Positions 29,051-37,486 of a DNA stretch of 47,487 bases are shown piece after piece (the stretch's first letter is position 1; every line of letters starts with the position of its first letter). Under the pieces are notes generated by a model. It had not been told where the DNA came from. It searched no databases and saw nothing but the letters and a program-made list of their open reading frames with translations. This DNA comes from an uncultured Alphaproteobacteria bacterium (GTDB lineage: Bacteria > Pseudomonadota > Alphaproteobacteria > Rhodobacterales > Rhodobacteraceae), in NCBI GenBank assembly GCA_902619165.1, contig CACNDI010000018.1:1-47487 (forward strand), read 5' to 3'. Both the position numbers and the translations under genes were made by a program.

Positions 29051-29818
29051 ATGCTACTGGCGGTAGATGTAGGAAATACTAACTCTGTGTTTTCAGTCTC
29101 AAAAAACAAAAAAATAGTATCTGAATGGAGATGCTCGACTGATGGAAATATGACTGCAGATCAGTACTTTACTTGGTTGCAGCAATTGTTCAGCATATCT
29201 AATGTCGATTATAAGGATATTAATAAAGTTATAGTATCCTCCGTTGTCCCTGATTCAATATTCAATTTAAAATTATTAGCTAAAACATACTTTAAATGCG
29301 TGCCACTAATAGTTGGTTCAGATAACTGTAAAATTCCAATATCCGTAGACGTTGAAAGAGGTGTGAATGTTGGTGCAGATAGATTAGTTAATGCGACAGC
29401 GGCATATCAAATTATAGGAGGTGATACTATTATTGTTGATTTTGGAACTGCAACTACATTTGATGTGATTAATGGTTCGGGCAGCTATATAGGTGGAGTG
29501 ATCGCCCCTGGTGTTGCACTATCTACAAAAGCGCTGCATGAGGCTGCTGCTGCGTTACCTCATGTAGAGGTTAAACGTCCGCCCAATGTGGTAGGAAGAA
29601 ATACTGTAAATTGTATGCAATCAGGGATTTATTGGGGATATTTGAGTTTAGTTGATGGGATAATTTCGAGAATTAAAAAAGAAAAAACTATAAGAAACGT
29701 AATTGCTACAGGAGGTTTAGCAAATGTTTTTTCTCGTGATACAAGTATATTTGACAAAATTGACTCAAGACTTACCATCAAAGGGTTGGTATACATCTCT
29801 AGCTTCAATGAGGATTAA
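29051..29818 (+). CDS. coaX: Type III pantothenate kinase
   Basis: 255 residues. Phosphorylates pantothenate, the first step of CoA synthesis, using the ASKHA-fold, feedback-insensitive type III enzyme. Motifs are LAVDVGNTNSVFSV (phosphate 1 loop), VNVGADRLVNATAAYQ, TIIVDFGTATTFDVI (phosphate 2) and NVIATGGLANVFS (adenosine-binding region). Start ATG lies 3 bases after birA; rnj follows 5 bases after it. Confidence 0.98.
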   Translation: MLLAVDVGNTNSVFSVSKNKKIVSEWRCSTDGNMTADQYFTWLQQLFSISNVDYKDINKVIVSSVVPDSIFNLKLLAKTYFKCVPLIVGSDNCKIPISVDVERGVNVGADRLVNATAAYQIIGGDTIIVDFGTATTFDVINGSGSYIGGVIAPGVALSTKALHEAAAALPHVEVKRPPNVVGRNTVNCMQSGIYWGYLSLVDGIISRIKKEKTIRNVIATGGLANVFSRDTSIFDKIDSRLTIKGLVYISSFNED

Positions 29819-29823
29819 TTAGT

Positions 29824-31464
29824 TTGAAAGATCAAAGCATAATTTATTCACCTGTCGGTGGTGCTGGTGAAATTGGAATGAATATGTATGCTTACGGTTT
29901 TAAGAACAAAAATAAAGTAAGTTATATTCTAGTGGATGCTGGCGTTTCATTTCCAAAAATGGACACCGAGCCAGGGGTAGATTTAATATTTCCAAATCCT
30001 AAACTCATATTAGAAAACTTGAGAGACTTAGAGGGAATTTTTATCACTCATGCTCATGAAGATCACTTAGGGGCAATTGGGTTGATTGCTTCGAAAATAG
30101 ATTGCAAGATATATTGTAGGAAATTCACATCTGAAATTGTTAAGGACAAATTGAAAAAAGTAAATGTGAGTAACAAGCGAGTCGTAACTGTTAACGAATG
30201 GCCGTTTGTGGTGAAGCTGAAAAATGCGACGGTAAGTTTTTTCCCTACAACACACTCTGTTCCAGAAGCATCATTTCTTATAATAAAGAGTAACTTTGGA
30301 ACCATTCTCCATACTGGAGACTTTAAAATAGATAAAAAGCCGCTATTAGAAAGCCCGCTAGATTATAGAAAGCTAGAAAAGGCGCTTGGGGGCAGACCAT
30401 CCCTTTGTGTAGTTGATTCAACAAACATGCTCAATGAAAATAAAGGCATGTCAGAGTCTTTACTTAAAGAACCAATTGATAAAATTATTAAACAAAGTAA
30501 GGGAAGGGTTATCTTTACTTCTTTTGCCTCAAATCTAGGTAGATTAAAAATTATCGCTGAAGCGGGAAAAAAAACAGGAAGATCATTAGTAGTTTTTGGC
30601 CGGGCTATGAATAACATGCTAAGTAAAGCGACCGAAACAAGTATACTGACTGATTTCCCCGCATTGGTTGATCCAAGAAAAGCTCACTTGATTCCTCGGG
30701 AAAACTTGTTGGTTATTGCAACAGGGTCACAGGGAGAAACTAGAGCTGCTTCAGCACAGTTATCCCGTGGCAAATACATGGGTTTGGAATTGGAGGAAGG
30801 CGATACGTTTGTATTCTCTTCAAAAACTATTCCTGGAAATGAAATTTCAGTAAATACTATAATAAATAATCTTTCAGAAAAAGGGGTAATAGTAAAATAC
30901 AGTGATGATAGGGATTATCACGTAAGTGGGCATACTAATATTCCAGATATGATTGGATTTTATAAAAATATTAAACCTTTGCTTGTTGTTCCAATGCATG
31001 GAGAGATAAGGCATTTGATGGGCCACAAGCGAGTCCTTGCAGAAAAAAATATAAGAGCAGAAATAGTCAGAAATGGTGAGATTATTGAAATTGATAAAGA
31101 CCTGAAAATAAAAAAAGACGCTTCAAACAGGCCAGAGAGATTATTTGTAGATGGAAAAATAATTGCAAAGTCTGATAACATTGCGTTTAAAGAAAGAGTT
31201 AGAATGTCTTCACAAGGACTACTTGTTTTGCAAATAGGATATAAAAAATCTAAGACAAAAATAAACGTTCATTTCTCCGCTTTTGGCCTTCCTAGGTTTG
31301 AAGATTATTTAGATGAATTAAAAATTAATGCCGAAACATTTTTAAATAATATGGCAAAGAAAAAAAGCAGATATAACTTGGATGAATTTGAGCGGTTTGT
31401 AAAAGAAGAGATATATTCAATAAGTGGAAAAAAACCAATAATAAAGATAGCTGAAATGGAATAA
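29824..31464 (+). CDS. rnj: Ribonuclease J
   Basis: 546 residues, a beta-CASP metallo-beta-lactamase RNase with 5'-3' exonuclease and endonuclease activity on RNA. The Zn2+ motif HAHEDH occupies residues 76-81. HTGDFKID and the beta-CASP motif HVSGHTNIPDM with GDTFVFSSKTIPGNE are present, and the C-terminal domain (~440-546) is retained. The start is TTG 29824, giving the usual MKDQSIIYSPVGGAGEIGMN lead. Having both RNase J and an RNase E/G homologue is common in alphaproteobacteria. Confidence 0.97.
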   Translation: MKDQSIIYSPVGGAGEIGMNMYAYGFKNKNKVSYILVDAGVSFPKMDTEPGVDLIFPNPKLILENLRDLEGIFITHAHEDHLGAIGLIASKIDCKIYCRKFTSEIVKDKLKKVNVSNKRVVTVNEWPFVVKLKNATVSFFPTTHSVPEASFLIIKSNFGTILHTGDFKIDKKPLLESPLDYRKLEKALGGRPSLCVVDSTNMLNENKGMSESLLKEPIDKIIKQSKGRVIFTSFASNLGRLKIIAEAGKKTGRSLVVFGRAMNNMLSKATETSILTDFPALVDPRKAHLIPRENLLVIATGSQGETRAASAQLSRGKYMGLELEEGDTFVFSSKTIPGNEISVNTIINNLSEKGVIVKYSDDRDYHVSGHTNIPDMIGFYKNIKPLLVVPMHGEIRHLMGHKRVLAEKNIRAEIVRNGEIIEIDKDLKIKKDASNRPERLFVDGKIIAKSDNIAFKERVRMSSQGLLVLQIGYKKSKTKINVHFSAFGLPRFEDYLDELKINAETFLNNMAKKKSRYNLDEFERFVKEEIYSISGKKPIIKIAEME

Positions 31465-31547
31465 GAAAATCAAAGTGCTGCAAAAAATTAAAAGGTTGTT
31501 TTTAATTTGGTATAAAACGGTGTTGAAGTGAATTATAGGAATTTAAA

Positions 31548-32327
31548 TTGATTAAAGAAAATAATGGATTGGACCAACTTGAGGTCTTGAAAGTTCATCA
31601 TTGGACTTCCTCAACTTTCTCTTTCTCTTGCGTCAGGCCAGACAATTTTAGGTTTAGATCTGGTGAGTTTGTCATGATTGGATTAAATATATGTGATAAA
31701 CCTGTACTTAGAGCATACTCAATAGCTTCTCCTAATTGGCATCATGAGTTTGAGTTCTACTCAATAAAAGTGGAAGATGGTCCTTTGACATCGAAGCTCC
31801 AGAAATTGAAAGAAGGCGACAAAATAATTTTTAGAAAGAAACCTGTTGGCACTCTTGTAAATGATGCTTTGTTAAGTGGGGAAAGACTATTTCTTTTCTC
31901 TACTGGGACTGGTATAGCGCCCTTTACAAGCATTATTCGTGATCCCGAAACTTACGAAAAGTTTAATGAAGTTATACTTTTTCAAACGTGTCGCTATGTT
32001 GATGAACTTGAATTTGGGAAGCATACCATTGATACAATTTTTAAAGATGAGCTATTGTCAGAAATTGTGACAGACAGGCTGAGGTTCTTCCCTACCACTA
32101 CTAGAGAGCCTAGTAAATATTCTGGTAGAATAACCGACTGGCTTAAATCAAAACGATTTTTAGAAGAGACTGGAAGTGATTTAACTCCATTTGAGGATAG
32201 GGTTATGATATGTGGTAGTATTGCAATGCTTAATGAATTTAAAGACATTTGTCTGGGAAAAGGTTTTAAAGAGGGATCTAATTCTTCTCCTGGTCACTTT
32301 GTAATTGAAAAAGCATTCGTTGACTAG
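31548..32327 (+). CDS. fpr: Ferredoxin/flavodoxin--NADP+ reductase
   Basis: 259 residues, an FAD-containing reductase moving electrons between NADPH and ferredoxin or flavodoxin, cytosolic. FAD binding is shown by VLRAYSIASPNWHHEFEFYS and GPLTSKLQKLKEGD; NADP binding by STGTGIAPFTSIIRDPE and RVMICGSIAMLNEF. The C-terminus HFVIEKAFVD is the form typical of the bacterial Rhodobacter/Azotobacter subclass. The start is TTG 31548 after TAGGA. No ferredoxin gene is adjacent. Confidence 0.95.
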   Translation: MIKENNGLDQLEVLKVHHWTSSTFSFSCVRPDNFRFRSGEFVMIGLNICDKPVLRAYSIASPNWHHEFEFYSIKVEDGPLTSKLQKLKEGDKIIFRKKPVGTLVNDALLSGERLFLFSTGTGIAPFTSIIRDPETYEKFNEVILFQTCRYVDELEFGKHTIDTIFKDELLSEIVTDRLRFFPTTTREPSKYSGRITDWLKSKRFLEETGSDLTPFEDRVMICGSIAMLNEFKDICLGKGFKEGSNSSPGHFVIEKAFVD

Positions 32328-32377
32328 ATAACTATATAGCAGTGTTCGGTCTAACTTATTATCAAATCAATTTTTAA

Positions 32378-32383
32378 AGGAGA
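32378..32383 (+). promoter_or_regulatory. Strong Shine-Dalgarno before a non-standard start codon
   Basis: AGGAGA (within AAAGGAGA) lies 6 bases before the ATC codon at 32390-32392. It is one of the best ribosome sites in the window. An in-frame TAA at 32375-32377 bounds the frame just upstream, so initiation must occur after it. Confidence 0.7.
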
Positions 32384-32389
32384 GTAAGT

Positions 32390-33478
32390 ATCAAGGAAGA
32401 TAACCAAATTCTGAAGCTTGAAGAAATTTATAAATCATTCAATAGGCAAAAGGTTTTAGATAATTTTAGTCTGAAGATAGAAAAAGGCGAGCGGATGTGC
32501 CTTCTAGGGCCATCTGGGTGTGGGAAAACAACTGCTTTAAGACTGATAGCAGGCTTGGAGGTTCCTGATAAGGGCAAAGTTATTATTAATAACTGTTTGG
32601 TTTCAAGTGACAAAAATATTCTTAAAGAAACGCCTGATAGAGGTATTGGGATTGTGTTTCAAGATCTTTCACTTTTTCCACATTTAAATATTTTTCAAAA
32701 TGTAAGTTATGCTTTGAATGGATTTGGTAATGAAATGATAACGGAAAGAGCAAATTACCTTCTTGAATGCGTAGGAATGCTTCAATTCAGAGAAAAATAC
32801 CCTCATATGATCTCTGGTGGAGAACAACAGAGAGTTGCTATAGCCCGAGCATTGGCACCAAAGCCAAAACTAATGCTAATGGATGAGCCTTTTACTAGTT
32901 TGGACAATAGGTTGAGGGATGAAATAAGGGACCTTACCTTATCGTTGCTTAGCGAAGAAGGTACATCAGTTATTATAGTCACACACGACCCTGAGGAAGC
33001 TATGAAAGTCTCAGACAGTATTGCTTTGATGAGAGAGGGCTCTATAGTCCAAAAGGGAGCTCCTTATAATGTTTATAATAAACCAGTAGACAGTGCGGCC
33101 GCAAAATTTCTATCAAATTATAATAAAATACAAGGAAAAGTAAATAACTCGCAGACCGAAACCCCATTCGGGTTGTTCATGACACCCGGTTTGCAAAATG
33201 GTCTGACTGCCGAGATAATTATACGCCCGCAACACCTAAAAATTGACTTTGATAGAAATGGAAAAGGCCCAAATCCCACTAGTGAACATGGGATTGCAGC
33301 TAGAGGCGAAGTAGTTCGGTCAAGATTTTTAGGGAAGGAAAGTCTCGTGGAATTGAAAATGGAATTCGATCAATCCATTCTAAAAGCTTCTGTCCCAGGT
33401 GTTTTCCTACCACCTTCCGGAATTAATTTGTGGATTTCAGTTAGAAGAGATCGCTGTTTTGTTTTTGTGAAAGATTAA
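32390..33478 (+). CDS. ABC transporter ATP-binding protein (iron/polyamine type) with TOBE domain
   Basis: About 362 residues from the inferred ATC start. The ATPase domain is intact: Walker A GPSGCGKTT, Q-loop VFQDLSLFPH, signature ISGGEQQRVAIARAL, Walker B LMLMDEP, and switch histidine VTHDPEEAM. The C-terminal ~130 residues form a TOBE-like regulatory region, as in FbpC/PotA-type importers of ferric iron, spermidine or similar. The first ATG (32495) lies at the start of the Walker A strand and would delete ~35 essential residues, including LKLEEIYKSFNRQKVLDNFS, so it cannot be the start. No permease or binding-protein gene is adjacent; the substrate is unknown. Confidence 0.88.
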   Translation: MKEDNQILKLEEIYKSFNRQKVLDNFSLKIEKGERMCLLGPSGCGKTTALRLIAGLEVPDKGKVIINNCLVSSDKNILKETPDRGIGIVFQDLSLFPHLNIFQNVSYALNGFGNEMITERANYLLECVGMLQFREKYPHMISGGEQQRVAIARALAPKPKLMLMDEPFTSLDNRLRDEIRDLTLSLLSEEGTSVIIVTHDPEEAMKVSDSIALMREGSIVQKGAPYNVYNKPVDSAAAKFLSNYNKIQGKVNNSQTETPFGLFMTPGLQNGLTAEIIIRPQHLKIDFDRNGKGPNPTSEHGIAARGEVVRSRFLGKESLVELKMEFDQSILKASVPGVFLPPSGINLWISVRRDRCFVFVKD

Positions 33479-33485
33479 AAATTTA

Positions 33486-33539
33486 AGTGATAAATTTTAT
33501 TTTTCTGTTAAATTTATTCTATAAAACCTTAGTGATAAA
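33486..33539 (+). repeat. 9-bp direct repeat upstream of tatA
   Basis: AGTGATAAA occurs at 33486-33494 and again at 33531-33539, 45 bases apart, in the 80-base gap before tatA. The gap probably contains the tatABC promoter; a TATAAA lies between the copies. Could be chance in A/T-rich DNA. Confidence 0.35.
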
Positions 33540-33558
33540 AAATATTTGGAGATAATAA

Positions 33559-33777
33559 ATGTTTAATCAAATTGGATTGCCAGGCATCATTTTAATTGCA
33601 GTTGTCGTTCTTATTTTATTCGGGAGAGGCAAAATTTCGTCACTTATGGGCGAAGTCGGAAAAGGCATAACTAGTTTTAAAAAGGGTATAAGTGAGGGTA
33701 AACAAGAATTAGAGAAGGCTCAGGAAGAAGTTTCAGAAAAAGTAAAAGATGTAACCCCTGGAAAAGATAAAGGATAG
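33559..33777 (+). CDS. tatA: Sec-independent protein translocase subunit TatA
   Basis: 72 residues: a short N-terminal membrane helix ([16 protein letters not shown]), the [17 protein letters not shown] hinge and amphipathic helix with the conserved Phe-Gly, then an acidic/lysine-rich tail. TatA oligomers form the pore for twin-arginine export of folded proteins. First gene of a tatABC operon; tatB follows 7 bases later. Confidence 0.96.
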   Translation: MFNQIGLPGIILIAVVVLILFGRGKISSLMGEVGKGITSFKKGISEGKQELEKAQEEVSEKVKDVTPGKDKG

Positions 33778-33784
33778 AATAAAA

Positions 33785-34075
33785 ATGTTTGATTTGGGTT
33801 GGCAAGAGCTTTTTATTATTGGAACCGTTACATTAATAGTTGTTGGGCCAAGGGACCTGCCAAGGTTGTTAAACAAAGTAGGAAAAGTTTTTGGAAAAAT
33901 TAAGCAAGTATCAAGAGAGTTTTATGATCAGATAAATGAAACTGCGGAATTTGAAGAGCTTAATAATTTGAAAAATAATTTAAATAAGCATACTGATCTA
34001 GAAAGTTATATTAAAGATTCTGACATAGGCGTTGGAGTTAAAAATAGTGGTAAGGTTAAATTAAAAAAAAAGTAG
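33785..34075 (+). CDS. tatB: Sec-independent protein translocase subunit TatB
   Basis: 96 residues. The N-terminal MFDLGWQELFIIGTVTLIVV carries the membrane glutamate typical of TatB, followed by GPRDLPRLLNKVGKVFGKIK, the family's GP.xLP hinge. With TatC it recognises the twin-arginine signal. The tail is shorter than in E. coli TatB, as in other streamlined alphaproteobacteria. Confidence 0.95.
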   Translation: MFDLGWQELFIIGTVTLIVVGPRDLPRLLNKVGKVFGKIKQVSREFYDQINETAEFEELNNLKNNLNKHTDLESYIKDSDIGVGVKNSGKVKLKKK

Positions 34076-34127
34076 CTTTTAAATTTCCAGAAATACTAGA
34101 CGGGTGCTTTACTATCGATAATAGTTG

Positions 34128-34940
34128 ATGAAAAAAGAGAAAAAAAAACAGGATGAAATAGAGTCATCCAACGCTCCTCTAATAGAGCACCTTACGGAAT
34201 TGAGATCTCGTCTTATTTTATCTGTACTCGCATTTCTCATTTGCATGGTTTGTGTGTTTCCATTTTCGAAGTATATATTCAATTTTTTAGCGATGCCTAT
34301 AACAGAGCTTCTGGCAGTACAAAATCAAGCTAATGACTTAATCTTTACAGGACTTCAACAGGGTTTCATGGTTAATGTAAAAATATCTTTTTTTGGAGGT
34401 TTTATAGTCTCGTTTCCTTTTGTTGGATTCCAAATTTGGCGGTTTATTGCACCAGGCTTATACAAAAAAGAAAAATCAGCTTTTTTGCCCTTTTTAATTG
34501 CGTCTCCTTTATTATTCATCATTGGGGCTGCTTTCGCCTACTATGTTGTTCTTCCACTCGCATTTAACTTCTTCTTGAGTTTTCAAAACACAACAGATTT
34601 AAACAATCTAGTAGGGATCAAGTATCTCGGTACTATAAATGAATATCTTAGTCTAACTATGAGATTCATATTAGCATTTGGAATATGTTTTCAGCTGCCG
34701 GTGTTGTTAACTTTAATGGGTAAAGCAGGTTTAGTATCCTCTTTAGCACTAATCAGATTCAGAAAATATGCAATAGTTTCAATATTAATTATAGCTGCCA
34801 TAGTTACGCCTCCAGATGTTATAACGCAAATCATTTTATTTTCTGTCGTGTATTCGTTGTATGAGATATCCATATTGTTGGTAAAGTTGGTGGAAAAGAA
34901 AAAAGAGGAAGCTCTTCACCAAATGGATGAAAATATATAA
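34128..34940 (+). CDS. tatC: Sec-independent protein translocase subunit TatC
   Basis: 270 residues, six transmembrane helices; the twin-arginine signal receptor. The cytoplasmic N-terminus contains APLIEHLTELRSRLILS, with the conserved signal-binding glutamate region, and FGGFIVSFPFVGFQIWRFIA and IVTPPDVITQIILF are family hallmarks. ATG 34128 is chosen over the TTG directly before it. About 50 bases separate it from tatB. Confidence 0.98.
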   Translation: MKKEKKKQDEIESSNAPLIEHLTELRSRLILSVLAFLICMVCVFPFSKYIFNFLAMPITELLAVQNQANDLIFTGLQQGFMVNVKISFFGGFIVSFPFVGFQIWRFIAPGLYKKEKSAFLPFLIASPLLFIIGAAFAYYVVLPLAFNFFLSFQNTTDLNNLVGIKYLGTINEYLSLTMRFILAFGICFQLPVLLTLMGKAGLVSSLALIRFRKYAIVSILIIAAIVTPPDVITQIILFSVVYSLYEISILLVKLVEKKKEEALHQMDENI

Positions 34941-34950
34941 GAACTAATAT

Positions 34951-35772
34951 ATGGAAGAATATCTTAAAAGAATAGCAGACGCTCTGGAAAGAGCATTTCC
35001 TTTAGATCCTGATATGGCATTTTTTGAAAAAGCAGATGCATTTATATGGGAACCAGACCGTAATCATTTTTCAGAGGTTAGTAGTATATCGACTATAGAT
35101 ATTTCATTATTGAAAGGAATGGATAAAGAAATTGAACAGGTAAGACTGAACACCAAAGCATTTGCAGAGGGAAACTTAGCTAATAATGTTTTAGTATGGG
35201 GGGCTAGGGGCATGGGTAAATCAACTTTAATAAAATCTGTTGTTAAAGCGACTAGTTTTAAAAATAACAATTTAAAGATTATTGAAGTTGCTAGAGATGA
35301 TATAGGACAAATGAATATTTTATTAAAAACTATAAAGAACCTTGATAAAAAATTTATTATTTTTTGTGATGATATTTCTTTCGATGATAACGAAACGAGT
35401 TATAAATCACTGAAATCTTTACTAGATGGTGGATTGATTGGAGGAGCTCAGAATGTCTTGGTATATGCTACTTCTAACAGAAGGCATCTATTAAGTAGAA
35501 AAGCAGGAAATGCTGATAACTTTATGAGATGGGAAGAAGAGCTTGATGAACGACTTTCCATTTCCGACAGGTTTGGTATTTCAATAGGTTTTTATGAGTG
35601 TGATCAAAATCTTTACTTGGAAATTGTAAGGTCTTATGCCAAATCGTTTGGTATCAGCGTCGAAAAAGAAGAATTGGATAAAAGAGCATTACAATGGCAA
35701 GTGCAAAGAGGTGGTCGGTCAGGCCGAGTTGCAAAACAATTTGTAGTATCTTTGTTGAGTAGTTATCAGTAG
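34951..35772 (+). CDS. DUF815 family AAA+ ATPase
   Basis: 273 residues. A predicted AAA+ protein: Walker A GARGMGKST (residues ~84-92), Walker B FIIFCDDISFDD, sensor-1-like VLVYATSNRRHL, and the DUF815 C-terminal segment RFGISIGFYECDQNLYLEIV. The family is widespread in proteobacteria but its role is not established to my knowledge. It starts 10 bases after tatC on the same strand, so it is likely co-transcribed, and converges on the nlpD-like gene with a 6-base gap. Confidence 0.9.
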   Translation: MEEYLKRIADALERAFPLDPDMAFFEKADAFIWEPDRNHFSEVSSISTIDISLLKGMDKEIEQVRLNTKAFAEGNLANNVLVWGARGMGKSTLIKSVVKATSFKNNNLKIIEVARDDIGQMNILLKTIKNLDKKFIIFCDDISFDDNETSYKSLKSLLDGGLIGGAQNVLVYATSNRRHLLSRKAGNADNFMRWEEELDERLSISDRFGISIGFYECDQNLYLEIVRSYAKSFGISVEKEELDKRALQWQVQRGGRSGRVAKQFVVSLLSSYQ

Positions 35773-35778
35773 CTCTTT

Positions 35779-36834
35779 TTACTCAAAGTAATTTTCTGGG
35801 TTAACACTTTGTGTTCCTCTTCTGAGCTCAAAATGAAGTATAGTCTGGTTTTTGCTGTCAATTGCTTTTTCTGCCATTGATCCAATTTTTTGGCCTTTAG
35901 TAACAACTTCATTTTTTTTTACTAATACTTTTGCAACTCTACCATATATGCTTATTAAGTTATTTTTATGCCTTATCAATACAATTTTCCCAAAGTTTTC
36001 AGTGTTATCTGTTATTAAAGCAACATTGCCTGAAGCAGCAGCAAAGACAGGAGATCCCGGAGCTACTTGGAAATCAATGCCTTGATTTTTTTGTTTCTCA
36101 TTATTTGGATTGTATTTGCTTATTATTTTTCCTTTTACTGGCATAACAAAGGTATTTTTTGCGCTAATTACATTCTGTTTCTTTGATAAGGGTACAGAAT
36201 TATTTGTTTGATCATCTACTAATTTCTTGCTGGCTGTCCTTATCTTTTTCTTTGGAAGACTAATTTTGTTCTGCTTGATTGGAATAATAATATTTTGTCC
36301 CAAATAAATAGTAAATTCTGCATCTAACTTATTTAATTTAGCTAAAGACGTCACTGAAACATTGTATAGTCGGGCTATGGAATAAATTGTTTCTCCTGTT
36401 TCAACCGTATGCTTAGCAAAGCCTCTTGTTGGTACAGGGACCTTTTTTGTTGCCTTCGCTCTCTCCAATACGTTTTTAGTATTTTTTTGAGACCAAACAG
36501 TTTTATTTGTATTCTTTATTGGATCAATTTTTTTATTTAATGCAAGCAACTCCCCCTGTCTGGGACGATACGACTCGACTAACCCATTGAATAAAGAAAA
36601 TTTTCTTGGGTCTAAGTCTAGCCTTTTAGCGATATCTAAAACCGTTTCATTACCATTTGCTACCACAACTTGATATTTATCATAAGAGATAACACCTCTA
36701 ATATCTGGTCGCATCTCTGCATCAAAAGACAATTGCTTAACGTCCAAATTTGACTTTTGAGTATTCTCTTGGGTTTGGCAATTAACCAAAATTGGCAAAA
36801 CTAAGAGTAAAGTGATTACCATCTTTTTTTTCAT
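35779..36834 (-). CDS. nlpD: NlpD/EnvC-like lipoprotein with two LysM domains and degenerate M23 domain
   Basis: 351 residues. The lipoprotein signal ends at LVNC (Cys19). LysM peptidoglycan-binding domains lie at ~52-101 (weaker) and ~140-188 (HTVETGETIYSIARLYNVSV). The C-terminal ~115 residues form an M23/LytM fold (GIDFQVAPGSPVFAAASGNV). The first zinc histidine is absent (NQGIDF instead of an H-x3-D motif) and the YAH motif reads YGR; only LHFELR keeps a histidine. As for E. coli NlpD, I infer an amidase activator in septal peptidoglycan splitting rather than a peptidase. It is the last gene of serS-surE-pcm-nlpD, a widely conserved order. Confidence 0.92.
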   Translation of the reverse strand: MKKKMVITLLLVLPILVNCQTQENTQKSNLDVKQLSFDAEMRPDIRGVISYDKYQVVVANGNETVLDIAKRLDLDPRKFSLFNGLVESYRPRQGELLALNKKIDPIKNTNKTVWSQKNTKNVLERAKATKKVPVPTRGFAKHTVETGETIYSIARLYNVSVTSLAKLNKLDAEFTIYLGQNIIIPIKQNKISLPKKKIRTASKKLVDDQTNNSVPLSKKQNVISAKNTFVMPVKGKIISKYNPNNEKQKNQGIDFQVAPGSPVFAAASGNVALITDNTENFGKIVLIRHKNNLISIYGRVAKVLVKKNEVVTKGQKIGSMAEKAIDSKNQTILHFELRRGTQSVNPENYFE

Positions 36835-36852
36835 AAAAACTCAACCCAGATT

Positions 36853-37485
36853 TTAAATATTTCCTAACCCTTCCTTCATTTGTACGAACCTTACACTCAT
36901 TAGCTCTTTAATGTCCAAGCCTTTTTCAGTTTTAATTACTTTCAAAAGTGATTGCTTCTGGTTTGGTAGCCCAACGGGGACAATCATAATGCCTCCAATC
37001 TTTAGTTGACCCACAACTAAGCTAGGAATCTCCTCAACAGCAGCAGTTATGATAATCCTATCAAAGGGTGCTTGATGAGAATAACCAAAAAAGCCATCCT
37101 TTAGAAGAATGATCACATTTGATATATTGAGGATTTCAAGGCGCCTTTTTGCTTTATCTACAAGCTTTTTATATCTCTCGATTGAATAGACTCTTGATGA
37201 CAGTTTTGCAAGTATTGCTGTTTGGTAACCAGATCCAGTGCCTATTTCTAAGACTTTGCTTCTTCTTGGAATCTCTAATTGTTGGGTCATAAAGCCTACA
37301 AGCGAAGGCTGGCTCACTGTCTGGCCGCAATCAATAGGGAGTGCAATATCTTCCATAACTCGATCTAAAAAACTTTTTGATACGAAATGGCTCCTATCTA
37401 TAGACTCAATGCAATCTAAGATTTCCGGATTAGAAACCCCAATTTGTCTCAATTTTAGAATAAGAAGCGCTTTCGACTCATCCAT
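36853..37485 (-). CDS. pcm: Protein-L-isoaspartate O-methyltransferase
   Basis: 210 residues from ATG 37485, one base after the surE stop; the frame is open 51 bases further into surE but the shorter form matches the usual length. It repairs isoaspartyl residues with S-adenosylmethionine. Motifs: DIALPIDCGQTVSQPSLVGF before the Rossmann fold, VLEIGTGSGYQTAILAKL (motif I), and FDRIIITAAVEEIP (motif II). The neighbouring surE gene is its usual partner. Confidence 0.96.
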   Translation of the reverse strand: MDESKALLILKLRQIGVSNPEILDCIESIDRSHFVSKSFLDRVMEDIALPIDCGQTVSQPSLVGFMTQQLEIPRRSKVLEIGTGSGYQTAILAKLSSRVYSIERYKKLVDKAKRRLEILNISNVIILLKDGFFGYSHQAPFDRIIITAAVEEIPSLVVGQLKIGGIMIVPVGLPNQKQSLLKVIKTEKGLDIKELMSVRFVQMKEGLGNI

Positions 37486-37486
37486 G

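Noticed and set aside
31475..31531. Very short GTG-initiated ORF between rnj and fpr
   Set aside because: Only 18 residues, no ribosome site and no recognisable pattern.
35773..35778. Bidirectional terminator between the convergent DUF815 and nlpD genes
   Set aside because: Only 6 bases separate the genes and no hairpin plus T-run is visible.
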